Shown one piece after another: positions 55,550 through 63,887 of a stretch of 64,000 nt of DNA (position 1 is the first letter of the stretch; each line of letters starts with the position of its first letter). The stretch comes from an uncultured Armatimonadota bacterium (GTDB taxonomy: Bacteria > Armatimonadota > Fimbriimonadia > Fimbriimonadales > Fimbriimonadaceae). The position numbers and the translations under genes are program-made. The notes below the pieces were generated by a model, which saw only the letters and a list, made by a program, of their open reading frames with translations, had not been told where the DNA came from and did no database searches. The stretch spans positions 1 to 64,000 of the forward strand of contig CAIVDU010000051.1 in NCBI GenBank assembly GCA_903904815.1, read 5' to 3'.

Positions 55550-55765
55550 CTACTTGCCCGGCTCGCCGCCCGCAGCGGTGGGAGGGCCGTTCTGCGTCCC
55601 TCCTGTCGGAAGTTGAATCCCATTGGGATCAGGCTTCATCGTCGCCGCCCGTTTCGCCGCCAAATCTTTGGGACTCAGGGAGTCCCCCGCTGTATCGGCG
55701 GAGCTCCCACAACCCATGATGCAGGCGACGGCAACAAGCCCAAGAAGAGCTAGTTTCCGCTCCAA
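55550..55765 (-). CDS. small lipoprotein following pseudopilin
   Basis: A 71-residue protein with a lipobox-like signal (IMGC, Cys19) and a Gly/Pro/Thr-rich mature part. The TTG start lies inside the end of the pseudopilin gene, with a 16-base overlap, so translation is probably coupled. It is the third tiny lipoprotein paired with a pseudopilin in this window. Function unknown. Confidence 0.72.
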   Translation of the reverse strand: MERKLALLGLVAVACIMGCGSSADTAGDSLSPKDLAAKRAATMKPDPNGIQLPTGGTQNGPPTAAGGEPGK

Positions 55766-56601
55766 AATGGCCCCCAGAATTGGAACAGGTCTCGGTTATT
55801 CATTGCCGAGCACCAGTCTGTGTAGTTCGTGGCTTCCGAGGCGCTCGGATTGTTGACATAGGTCTTCACGAACTTCTCCTTGCCAAACTTTCCAGCGTGT
55901 CCGTCGGAGAATCCACCGATGAACTTTTGGCCGTATTCCTTCCGAGCGTCATAGACCAACTGGTTCCAGTCAAAACCGTTTGCGTAGGCATCGGCGACCG
56001 GCCAAGCCGCATCGTAAGCAATGAACCGAGTCCAAGACCAGTTGGGGATCGATCCGTATCGGGTCGGGGTGATCGCCAATCGAGTCGCAGGTTGCTCAAT
56101 TGCCGTGAGGCTGCGATTCGCACTGTAGGAAGAGCCGTAGTTGGTGCAGCTCGATCCACTGTAGGTCTGTCGCGAGTAACCGTCGGTATTCAGCGAGAAG
56201 TTCGTGATCCATGCCCAACTGTAAGAGTAATAGGAGCTCGAGTAGTACGGGTCTTGATAGTATTTGGTGTAATCCGTAATCTCTGGAACGACCTTGTCGA
56301 AGAAGATGCTGTTGTTCTTGACGTAAGGGTAGATGCGACCCACCCACGTATTGTTGTAGTGGTAGGGATCGGTGTCACCGGCGATGGACCCGTCACTGTA
56401 TCCGTATTCGAATACGGCCATGTCATCGAAGTCGTTCGAGTACATCTGGAGACCCAGAGCCATCTGCTTCATTCCGGAGATCGAAGCGGTGACCTTCGCG
56501 GCAGCCTTAGCTTGGGCGAAAACGGGGAAAAGAATGGCGGCGAGGATTGCAATGATGGCGATGACCACCAGTAGTTCAATAAGGGTAAACGCTTTTCTCA
56601 T
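55750..56601 (-). CDS. prepilin-type pseudopilin (DUF1559-like)
   Basis: A 283-residue protein with leader [20 protein letters not shown], cleavage expected before Phe5, then a Tyr/Ser-rich mature domain and a FSDGHAGKFGKE motif near residue 235. An AGGA sits nine bases before the ATG. Tyr-rich stretches around residues 110-130 (YYQDPYYSSSYYSYSW) are unusual and may support stacking or glycosylation. It overlaps the lipoprotein gene downstream. Confidence 0.88.
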   Translation of the reverse strand: MRKAFTLIELLVVIAIIAILAAILFPVFAQAKAAAKVTASISGMKQMALGLQMYSNDFDDMAVFEYGYSDGSIAGDTDPYHYNNTWVGRIYPYVKNNSIFFDKVVPEITDYTKYYQDPYYSSSYYSYSWAWITNFSLNTDGYSRQTYSGSSCTNYGSSYSANRSLTAIEQPATRLAITPTRYGSIPNWSWTRFIAYDAAWPVADAYANGFDWNQLVYDARKEYGQKFIGGFSDGHAGKFGKEKFVKTYVNNPSASEATNYTDWCSAMNNRDLFQFWGPFWSGN

Positions 56602-56846
56602 GATGGATTCCTGAAGAGCTCTTGAAGGCGCCTGTGTAGTTGGCGCGCCCGACCTCGTTCAGGCGAGAAGACGCGACCACGAGCACAGGGCGCTATGGCT
56701 GACCTAAGCCAAAGGCGACTTGCGTGGAGCGTCATCGTTACCTGCGATGAACGTCAAAATTATGTCACGGTGAACCTAAAACCGCGCGAAAATTAAGGCA
56801 GCTTAACACTGAAAGGACCCATCACCTTTCTCGGTACCATGACGTC

Positions 56847-57749
56847 GTGAAAGGATTTGCTCACCTTGACGGACTCACGCGCTCGATCCGTCTGGTCCAC
56901 TTCACCGATCCTCACATCCAGCCAGAGCGAGGGGCCGTCGAGGGAGTTCAAAGGGCACTTCGCGCAATTCAGGCCCTGTCCCCAGACGTCGATGGCCTGC
57001 TTCTTGGGGGTGACGTGGTGATGAACTCGGTGGGGGTAAGAATCGAACGCGCGCAGGAACAGTGGGACCTCTGGGACCATGTCATCGCCGACCACGCCGA
57101 CCTTCCGATCGCCCCCTGCATTGGAAACCAAGACTGTTGGGGATGGAACCGTAAGTCAAGCGGCTGTAACGGAAGCGAACCGCTGTTCGGAAAGAAAATG
57201 GCGATGCATCGACTCGGAATGCCCGCACCCTACTATCGGCTGCAAGTAGGGATCTGGCGCATTCTGGTTCTCGACAGCCTGCAACAGGGTGGCAGCCACG
57301 GATACACCGCCCGACTCGATCCCGAACAACGAAAATGGCTCGCCAGCGAACTGGCCGACAACACCACCAGCCCGACGCTCGTCATGAGCCACGTTCCTTT
57401 GGTGGCCGGCCCCGCCGACTTCTTCTCATCCCGCGTAGAGGCCCCAAATGAGCGAGGAGATTGGCTCTACCCCGGCCAGCACCTCCATGCCGACAGCTTC
57501 GAGATTCTTGAGCTATTTCGCCGACATCCAAATGTCAAGGTCTGCGTCGCTGGCCACATCCACTGCCGACAGCGCATCGAGTTTCGTGGGGTCACCTACC
57601 TGCACAGTCCCGCCGTGTGCGGTGAATGGTGGCGCGGCGACTATCTCGGCTTCGGATCGGGTTTCACCGTGCTCGACCTAGAACCAGATGGCGCCTTTCA
57701 GGCCACCGGAGTCGATGTCTCTGCCGAGTTGCGCCCTTCCAGCACTTGA
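56847..57749 (+). CDS. calcineurin-like metallophosphoesterase
   Basis: A 300-residue metallophosphoesterase with the metal motifs in order: Asp21 and His23 in FTDPH, Asp56 in LGGDVV, Asn94 in IGNQDCWG, VMSHVPL and the C-terminal GHIH. The His of the usual GNHD motif is Gln95. It probably hydrolyses a phosphodiester, but the loss of this His may reduce or change activity. It starts with GTG; an ATG eight bases earlier stops after three codons. Its last 52 bases overlap the convergent aminotransferase gene. Confidence 0.88.
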   Translation: MKGFAHLDGLTRSIRLVHFTDPHIQPERGAVEGVQRALRAIQALSPDVDGLLLGGDVVMNSVGVRIERAQEQWDLWDHVIADHADLPIAPCIGNQDCWGWNRKSSGCNGSEPLFGKKMAMHRLGMPAPYYRLQVGIWRILVLDSLQQGGSHGYTARLDPEQRKWLASELADNTTSPTLVMSHVPLVAGPADFFSSRVEAPNERGDWLYPGQHLHADSFEILELFRRHPNVKVCVAGHIHCRQRIEFRGVTYLHSPAVCGEWWRGDYLGFGSGFTVLDLEPDGAFQATGVDVSAELRPSST

Positions 57750-59062
57750 ACCGCCTTGCGAAGCGTCTCGAGGAACAGGTCGACTTCCTCGGCAGTGACA
57801 CTGAGGTTAGGTCGGGTTCGGATGGAACGGCTCCCGGCTCCCAGAAGCAACAGACCAAACTGATCGCGAGCAATCTCGACCAGCTTCGCCTTCAATTCCG
57901 CCGTGCGAACCGAGAAGCCCTGGTAGAGACCGAGACCCCGCACATTGAACAACAGTTCGGGGAAGTCGGCCACGATTTGGCGGAGTCCCGCCGCGAGTTG
58001 TTCTCCCTTTACCGCTGCTGCCGCAATCAGCCCCTCGCTCTCCACAATGTGCATCTCTTGGACGACTCGCACCATATCTGCGAGGCTGCCACCCCACGTG
58101 CTGTCGAGCACTCCGATGTCATCGAGGGGTTCGTACATGTAAACCACCCCGTTGCCAAACTTCTTGCCCGTCGCCACCGCGAACGGGGGATAGGGAAGGT
58201 TGAAGTGGTCGAGAGCAAACATCTTGCCGGTCGCCCCCAATCCCGTCTGGACTTCGTCGAAGGCGAGGAAGACGTCGTACTTGTGAGCCAACTCAGAGAG
58301 ACCCCGAAAAAACTCGGGAAGCGCTGCTCGGTGCCCACCTGCGCCCTGAATGGGCTCCACAATGATGCCGACGGTCTCCTCCGCCATCAGCGAAAGCACC
58401 GATTCGGCCTGTTCCAAGGCTCGATTCACCAGCCGCAGATTCTCATCGCTCCCCAACGAGTCATCGTAAGCCGGGAACGCGAGTTTTACGTTCCCGCCTG
58501 CCGTAAGCCCAAGAAAGTCTCGGGTGGCCACCGGATCAATGGTCTGCGTCACACCGAGTGCAAACACGGTGCGACCGTGGAACGCCTTATCGAAATAGAG
58601 GAACCTCCGGTTCCCCGTCGGAAGACCCTTGTTCATCCTCTTCTGGTTGAACTTGGCAACCAGGTATTTCATCATGTTCTCGACTGCTTCCGCCCCCGAG
58701 TTCACCGCGTAGATCTCAAGTTGCGGGTTGCGCATGATCTCCGGCGAGACCCGGTAGAGCATCCGATAGTAAGCCAAACACTCTTCAGTGAGGAAGTCAG
58801 GATTCGCGACCTTGTTGTTCGCCGCCAGCACCAGACGCTGCTTGTACTCTTCCGTGTAAAGCCCGGGATGGTTGTGGCCAATGAGCTTTGAACCGTAGTA
58901 GCCTGCCCAGTCGAATAGCCGCTGCCCGTCCACCGTCACCAGCCACATCCCTTCGCACTTGGCAAGATCCAGCGCAAAGGGATATGGCGTCGCAATGACG
59001 TACCTGTTCAACTCGTCGAGCATTTTCGCCGAGATCGGCCCAGGAAACGGGATGGAGGACAT
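57698..59062 (-). CDS. L-lysine 6-aminotransferase-like class III aminotransferase
   Basis: A 454-residue PLP enzyme that resembles lysine epsilon-aminotransferase: YVIATPYPFALDLAKCEG at the N-terminus, NSGAEAVENMMKYL, FHGRTVFALGVT, AFDEVQTG and the PLP lysine Lys300 in VATGKKFGNG. It would transfer the epsilon-amino group of lysine to 2-oxoglutarate. The start at 59062 has a GGAGG only one base upstream, so a TTG six codons earlier is possible. It follows mscL on the same strand. Confidence 0.82.
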   Translation of the reverse strand: MSSIPFPGPISAKMLDELNRYVIATPYPFALDLAKCEGMWLVTVDGQRLFDWAGYYGSKLIGHNHPGLYTEEYKQRLVLAANNKVANPDFLTEECLAYYRMLYRVSPEIMRNPQLEIYAVNSGAEAVENMMKYLVAKFNQKRMNKGLPTGNRRFLYFDKAFHGRTVFALGVTQTIDPVATRDFLGLTAGGNVKLAFPAYDDSLGSDENLRLVNRALEQAESVLSLMAEETVGIIVEPIQGAGGHRAALPEFFRGLSELAHKYDVFLAFDEVQTGLGATGKMFALDHFNLPYPPFAVATGKKFGNGVVYMYEPLDDIGVLDSTWGGSLADMVRVVQEMHIVESEGLIAAAAVKGEQLAAGLRQIVADFPELLFNVRGLGLYQGFSVRTAELKAKLVEIARDQFGLLLLGAGSRSIRTRPNLSVTAEEVDLFLETLRKAVQVLEGRNSAETSTPVA

Positions 59063-59106
59063 GCCTCCATTCAACCCCAAGCCTAGCCGTGAACTCGCAG
59101 GGCGTA

Positions 59107-59535
59107 CTACTTGGACTTAAGCAGATCCCGGATTTCCGTGAGCAGAACTTCTTCCTTGGTCGGCTCAGGAGGAGCGACTGGCTCAGCCGCTTTCTCTTTC
59201 CGCATCTTGTTGACTGCCTTAACGATCAGGAACAGAACCAGTGCAACCAGAAGGAAGTTGATGACGGCATTGAGGAATACGCCGTAATTGAGCGTGACCG
59301 CTCCAGCCTTCTGGGCAAGTTCGACCGTCGTGTACGGGCCCGCATCCTTTTCACCTGGCTTCAGGACCAGAAAAAGGTTGTCGAAGTTGGCCTTTCCGGC
59401 TATACCGAAAATCGGCGTCAAGATGTCCTTCACGAAGGAAGTGACGATCGCCGTGAAGGCGGCGCCAATGATGATGCCAATGGCGAGGTCAATGACGTTG
59501 CCTTTCGAAATAAAATCGCGGAACTCTTTCAGCAT
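59107..59535 (-). CDS. mscL: large-conductance mechanosensitive channel
   Basis: A 142-residue MscL with N-terminal MLKEFRDFISKGNVIDLAIG, first helix with IIIGAAFTAIVTSFV, a periplasmic loop, second helix (VINFLLVALVLFLIVKAVNKM) and the charged C-terminal helix. It releases osmolytes under hypo-osmotic shock. The start at 59535 matches the family; an upstream GTG at 59574 would add 13 residues. It lies between the RbsC-like and aminotransferase genes. Confidence 0.97.
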   Translation of the reverse strand: MLKEFRDFISKGNVIDLAIGIIIGAAFTAIVTSFVKDILTPIFGIAGKANFDNLFLVLKPGEKDAGPYTTVELAQKAGAVTLNYGVFLNAVINFLLVALVLFLIVKAVNKMRKEKAAEPVAPPEPTKEEVLLTEIRDLLKSK

Positions 59536-59604
59536 AGGGCCACCGTAGGTCGCACTCATAATATCCCGCTTCACTCATGCGCCGTCAGCTACGGCAACCC
59601 GCAA

Positions 59605-60564
59605 TCAGCCGATCTGCTTCTTACGGAGCTTGTCCAGCGCAACCGCAAGCACGATAATCACACCGGTCACGATCTGCTGAACCCAGTTGTCGAGGCCCAC
59701 CTGCGAAGCGCCTGCCCGAAGAGTCGCCATGATGAGCGCACCCAAGATCGTGCCAAGGATCGAACCCTCGCCACCGGTAAGGCTCGCTCCGCCGATAACG
59801 ACAGCTGCGATCGCGTCCAGTTCAAGGCCGTTCGCAACGGTAGGGTCACCAACCGTCAGACGAGAGAAAAGCATCAGTCCGGCGAGACCAGCGAACGCGC
59901 CGCTGATGACATACACCAGCATCGTCACCCGCTCAACTGGGACACCACAGAGACGGGCTGCGTGCTCGTTGGAGCCGATGGCAATCACATGGCGACCGAA
60001 TCGGGTGTACCGCAGACTGAGCGCGGCGAGCACCGCTAATACGATGGTGAGCCAAACGCCGATGGGGAGCAACTTCCACTTTTCGTCCGGTCCAAGCACC
60101 GCCAGAAGGTTGTTCAGCCATGAGTCGGGCGGATTGATCGTCTGCTCATGCGCGACACCAGTGGCAACGCCTCGGATGATCAACATCGTTCCCAACGTGA
60201 CGATGAACGGACCCACCTTCAGCCTCGTGATCAACAGACCGTTTAAGAGACCGGCGATGGCTCCCGCAAGCACGCCACCAAGCAACGCTAACGCTGGCGA
60301 GTAATGCCGTTGGAGGATCCAAGCAATCGCGACGCCCGAAAACGCGGCCGTGGAACCAACCGAGAGGTCGATGCCCGCATTCACAATCACATAGGTCATT
60401 CCCAACGAAACGAGAGCCACGATCGCGCTTTGACGGGCCAGCGTCTCCAGGTTCGAAACGGTTGGGAAGCTCTTGGGCTGCAGAACGCTGAAAACCACAA
60501 AGATCACAACCAGCGCGACCACGAGGCCGACGAGGTTAAAAACTGAACGGGGAACTCTCTTCAT
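59605..60564 (-). CDS. sugar ABC transporter permease (RbsC type)
   Basis: A 319-residue permease of the ribose/xylose/galactoside family with about 9-10 membrane helices and the family signature GLDAIAAVVIGGASLTGGEGSI-like region near residues 240-260. It forms the channel with the ATPase encoded just upstream, whose stop overlaps its start by four bases. The substrate is a sugar of unknown type. No gene for a binding protein is in the neighbourhood. Confidence 0.93.
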   Translation of the reverse strand: MKRVPRSVFNLVGLVVALVVIFVVFSVLQPKSFPTVSNLETLARQSAIVALVSLGMTYVIVNAGIDLSVGSTAAFSGVAIAWILQRHYSPALALLGGVLAGAIAGLLNGLLITRLKVGPFIVTLGTMLIIRGVATGVAHEQTINPPDSWLNNLLAVLGPDEKWKLLPIGVWLTIVLAVLAALSLRYTRFGRHVIAIGSNEHAARLCGVPVERVTMLVYVISGAFAGLAGLMLFSRLTVGDPTVANGLELDAIAAVVIGGASLTGGEGSILGTILGALIMATLRAGASQVGLDNWVQQIVTGVIIVLAVALDKLRKKQIG

Positions 60565-62030
60565 GCTCCTACCGCCTCATGCATCAGACTTTCTTGATCC
60601 ACTTCTTCCACTCGCCTCGGCTTACCGAGAACGCCTTTTCTCATGACGGCGATTCGATCGCACGTCCCCAATAGCTCTGGCAAGTAGCTACTCACCATCA
60701 AAATTGCCTTTCCAGAGAGCGCGGCCTCATCGATCAGCCGATAGATGCCCTCTTTGCTGCCCACGTCGATACCACGTGTTGGCTCGTCCAACATCAGCAC
60801 GTCCACTCCGTGGTGGAGCATTCTCGCGATCGCCACCTTCTGCTGATTCCCGCCGCTGAGATCCCCGACCCGCTGTTCTGGACCTTGGCAACGAATGCCC
60901 AACCTCTCGATCCAGGTTTGTGATGACTGATTGATCCGCGCCGGATTGACGACTCCGCGCGGCAGGGTCGTGAACGTAATGTTGTCGGCGATCGAAAGAT
61001 TTAGGGCAAGCCCTTCCTCCTTTCTATTCTCACTTAACAGACCCATCCCTTCCGCCCACCTTCTGGCCGGAGATGCCGGGCCCTGGTAAACGCCCAATTG
61101 CACGTCGCCACTCTTGATTGGGTCCAGACCGAAGAGCGTCCGAAGTAGTTCGCTTCTCCCCGAGCCGTTGAGTCCGGCAATGCCCAATACTTCGCCGCGA
61201 TAAAGGCTAAAGCTTGCGTCGTCTGGCCGTGTGTAGCCCGCGAGCGACTTCACATCCAACACAACTTCCGATGGGTGGCGAACCGACCGGGGATACATCT
61301 CTTCAATGCCTCGGCCGACCATCATCGTCACGATCGTCTCATCGGTGACGCCGTCCATGCTTCGCGTGCCCACCAGTTGACCATCTCTCAAGACCGTCAT
61401 TCGATCTGCCAGTTCGTGAAGTTCGTCGAGAAAGTGAGAGATGTAAAGAACGGCATGTCCGTCGCTTCGAAGCTTCTTGACCACATCAAAGAGCTGCTGC
61501 ACATCCGCTTCGGTCAAGCTACTGGTCGGCTCGTCCAGCACCACGACCCGGGAACCCACCGCCACCGCTCGAGCGATTTCGATGAGTTGGCGCACCGCAA
61601 GCGGAAACTGCTGGGCAGGAACCTCGAGGTCTAGGTCCTCCTGACCAAGTCGAGCAAGCGCCGCCTTCACTCGCCGCTTCGCCTCGGTCCGCTTGATGAT
61701 TCCGAACCGCGCTTCCTCCATTCCGAGAAGGACATTGTCGACAATCGGCAAATGGCCCGCGATTGACAATTCCTGATGGATCATGGCGACGCCGGCTTTA
61801 CGCCCGTCGGCAGGATTCTTTGGATTGTACGGCTCGCCTCCCAGCGTCATCGTGCCGTCGTCGGCCCGGATCGCCCCGGCGAGAATGCGCATCAGAGTGC
61901 TTTTGCCGGATCCGTTCTCGCCAACGAGCGCGTGAACTTCACCTTCGGCAACGCCGAGATCCACGCAGTTAAGGGCGATGGTCGCGCCGAAGCGCTTCCC
62001 AATTCCACGCATTTGGAGAAAATCGGTCAT
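60561..62030 (-). CDS. sugar ABC transporter ATP-binding protein (RbsA type)
   Basis: A 489-residue protein with two fused ABC domains. The first Walker A is GENGSGKST; the second is degenerate, GLNGSGRSE, as in RbsA/MglA proteins. LSGGNQQKVAIARML is the signature of the second half and VLDEPTSSL the Walker B of the first. It energises import by the permease encoded downstream. A near-perfect palindrome sits upstream of its start, which suggests repression by a LacI/RbsR-type regulator. Confidence 0.95.
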   Translation of the reverse strand: MTDFLQMRGIGKRFGATIALNCVDLGVAEGEVHALVGENGSGKSTLMRILAGAIRADDGTMTLGGEPYNPKNPADGRKAGVAMIHQELSIAGHLPIVDNVLLGMEEARFGIIKRTEAKRRVKAALARLGQEDLDLEVPAQQFPLAVRQLIEIARAVAVGSRVVVLDEPTSSLTEADVQQLFDVVKKLRSDGHAVLYISHFLDELHELADRMTVLRDGQLVGTRSMDGVTDETIVTMMVGRGIEEMYPRSVRHPSEVVLDVKSLAGYTRPDDASFSLYRGEVLGIAGLNGSGRSELLRTLFGLDPIKSGDVQLGVYQGPASPARRWAEGMGLLSENRKEEGLALNLSIADNITFTTLPRGVVNPARINQSSQTWIERLGIRCQGPEQRVGDLSGGNQQKVAIARMLHHGVDVLMLDEPTRGIDVGSKEGIYRLIDEAALSGKAILMVSSYLPELLGTCDRIAVMRKGVLGKPRRVEEVDQESLMHEAVGA

Positions 62031-62364
62031 TGAAACTTAAGCTTCCGTCGCTAGGGCAATTGTGATAACGTTAGCACAATCGATTTCTGCCCCCAGTTTG
62101 CACTGTAGGCGGGCCGGATAGCCCGCAGGGCCGTGGTCAATTCTATTTGCGCGTCGGATCATCATCGGCCGGTGCAGTGGGTTGCGACCGATAGAATACG
62201 CCCTGGCACCTTAAAAATGGAGGGGGGAATCGTCCCGCAAATCGGATTTTTCTGATTTTGGTCCGATCTTGGGCGATATTGACGGTCCAAATTTTTGTTT
62301 TGGACTGGTTTTACGATTAACTGCACCTGTCGAACAGGTCGATCCCACCGAGTATGCTTCGCCG
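62031..62364. other. divergent intergenic region
   Basis: No gene is supported. It has the operator at 62059-62080, a GCGGGC/GCCCGC hairpin (62109-62126), and an AT-rich part at 62230-62310 with GTCCAAA (62285-62291) and TTTGGAC (62299-62305). The AT-rich part likely serves transcription of the PAP2-like gene. A frame open from 62269 has no family resemblance before 62365. Confidence 0.45.
62059..62080. promoter_or_regulatory. 22-bp near-perfect operator palindrome before RbsA-type gene
   Basis: ATTGTG (62059-62064) and CACAAT (62075-62080) flank TAACGTTA, with only one mismatched pair. A central CG and the overall length fit LacI/RbsR operators. It lies 29 bases upstream of the RbsA-type ATG. 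No regulator gene is adjacent, so a distant LacI protein is likely to bind. Confidence 0.75.
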
Positions 62365-62904
62365 ATGCGACGCATTTGCCTCCTGATCTCGATGCTTGGC
62401 CTCTCCGCGGCCGCCATGGCCGACAACTCTTGGGCAAGTGTGACTTCGTCGTCCGGCACCGTGGCCTACCTCGGACTGGGGCTCGGACTCACTTATTTCC
62501 GTGACGGGGATTTCAAAATGGATCACACCCTGCGTGTCGCCGATTCCTGTCTCTCCGCATTCGCCATCACGGAAGTAATGAAGGCAGTGATCCATTCGCC
62601 CGGCCCAGATGGTCAGTCACGAAACAGTTTCCCAAGCACCCACACCGGCGTCTCGTTCGCAATGGCGTCCATGATGAGCCACTATCATCCGAAAGAAGCA
62701 CCCCTCTGGTACGCCGGAGCGGCCGCGATAGGATACTCCCGCATTACTCTGCAAGCCCACCGCCCAATCGATGTTTTGGCGGGCGCCGCGATTGGCTATG
62801 GCGTCTCATGGTTCGAGCTTCGGTCAAAGAAAGGCTTCTTGATCTCCCCGTTCGTGGCCCCCACTGATCACGGCTTAATCTTGTCCCTCCACGGAACCTG
62901 GTAG
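62365..62904 (+). CDS. PAP2-like phosphatase
   Basis: A 179-residue protein with a signal peptide (MRRICLLISMLGLSAAAMA) and PAP2 motifs: Lys73 in KAVIHSPGP, PSTH at 90-93 and SRITLQAHRPID (Ser125, Arg126, His132, Asp136). The Arg of the first motif (KX6RP) is Gly80, and PSGH is PSTH. It is probably a lipid phosphate phosphatase of the envelope, but the changes leave activity in doubt. The ATG at 62365 places the signal peptide at the start. Confidence 0.78.
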   Translation: MRRICLLISMLGLSAAAMADNSWASVTSSSGTVAYLGLGLGLTYFRDGDFKMDHTLRVADSCLSAFAITEVMKAVIHSPGPDGQSRNSFPSTHTGVSFAMASMMSHYHPKEAPLWYAGAAAIGYSRITLQAHRPIDVLAGAAIGYGVSWFELRSKKGFLISPFVAPTDHGLILSLHGTW

Positions 62905-62974
62905 AACTATTCGCAAGTAGAGTCGGCAAAGTTGTCGTTCCTGCGATAACATAACTAACGGGAGTGGGACGACA

Positions 62975-63388
62975 ATGGAGACGGTAAACCAACCTTCGAA
63001 GGAAAAAGTCGATTGCCTTGCGCTTGTGGAGGAAGAGATTGCCACCGCAAGAAAAGAACGACGACCGATGTCGCGTCAGGCCCTCGCCACCTTGGTGCAC
63101 AAGCGCACGAATATGCCGCTCAAGGATGCGGTCTCGATAGTCGAAGCCTTCTGCGACGAAAAGGAACCGGGCGTTCCCGAATACCTTGAGTCCGAATTCG
63201 TGATCGGCTGGCTGAAAGTGCTCGCCGTGCTTCAGGTCATCGTAGGCGGCGTCTTCTTCTACTACGCGTCTCGTGCCCACCAGCGCGCGGAACCGATCTG
63301 GGTCTACCTCGTCCTTGGCACCGTTTTCGTGGGCGTCGCTGTTCTCTCTTGGGTGAAGAGCCTCGAGCAGGAAATCCACAAGAAGTAG
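62975..63388 (+). CDS. hypothetical membrane protein
   Basis: A 137-residue protein with a charged cytoplasmic N-terminal part of about 75 residues and two membrane helices (about 77-97 and 108-127) joined by a short loop. The N-terminal part has a helical segment KERRPMSRQALATLVHKRTN. I recognise no family. It follows the PAP2-like gene at a distance of 70 bases on the same strand. Confidence 0.6.
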   Translation: METVNQPSKEKVDCLALVEEEIATARKERRPMSRQALATLVHKRTNMPLKDAVSIVEAFCDEKEPGVPEYLESEFVIGWLKVLAVLQVIVGGVFFYYASRAHQRAEPIWVYLVLGTVFVGVAVLSWVKSLEQEIHKK

Positions 63389-63392
63389 GCCG

Positions 63393-63887
63393 TTAGCAAC
63401 CTTTCTGATTGACGAAGCTGTGGAGTTCGTCGGGAGTGGCAATCACCACCGTGGGTTGCGCCATTTTGACAAACTCCTCGAAACTGACTTCGTTCACCTG
63501 ACCGGTTTCGCGAAATTCATCGTACAACGCCCTTAGGACCGTGACCTGGGTCGGCAGTGATTCGTAAGCGTCCACCCACAAGCCGGGAGCGTTTTCCTGA
63601 CTCACGTAGGCTACCGCCGCAACGTAAGGGGTTACATTCTCCGATTCGGTGTCGAGCAGGCCCTCGGTGTGCCAACTCCCGTCGAAGACCTTTAGGCCAT
63701 CCCCCTCTAACGCCAATCTGGATTCGGCAACGCTTTGAGGCATGATGCTGACAATCATCGTCTGTCGATCTGTGGACGCCGCCGTCGCAAGCGTCGCGTT
63801 GCCGCGTGACGTCACGAACACCTCGTCGAGTTTGATGACTCGCTTAACGGTGGAGGCGAATTGCTCGAAAGGGATTTGCAGGATCAT
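63393..63887 (-). CDS. hypothetical protein
   Basis: A 164-residue, mostly acidic protein without signal peptide or membrane helix, of mixed alpha/beta composition (MILQIPFEQFASTVKRVIKL at the start). I recognise no family. It converges on the hypothetical membrane protein gene with four bases between stops. Confidence 0.55.
   Translation of the reverse strand: MILQIPFEQFASTVKRVIKLDEVFVTSRGNATLATAASTDRQTMIVSIMPQSVAESRLALEGDGLKVFDGSWHTEGLLDTESENVTPYVAAVAYVSQENAPGLWVDAYESLPTQVTVLRALYDEFRETGQVNEVSFEEFVKMAQPTVVIATPDELHSFVNQKGC

Noticed and set aside
57626-58891. Plus-strand open frame of 421 codons opposite the aminotransferase
   Set aside because: Shadow of the class III aminotransferase, which has complete PLP motifs.
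59089-60039. Plus-strand open frame opposite mscL and the permease gene
   Set aside because: Both genes on the minus strand are certain; the frame is an antisense shadow.
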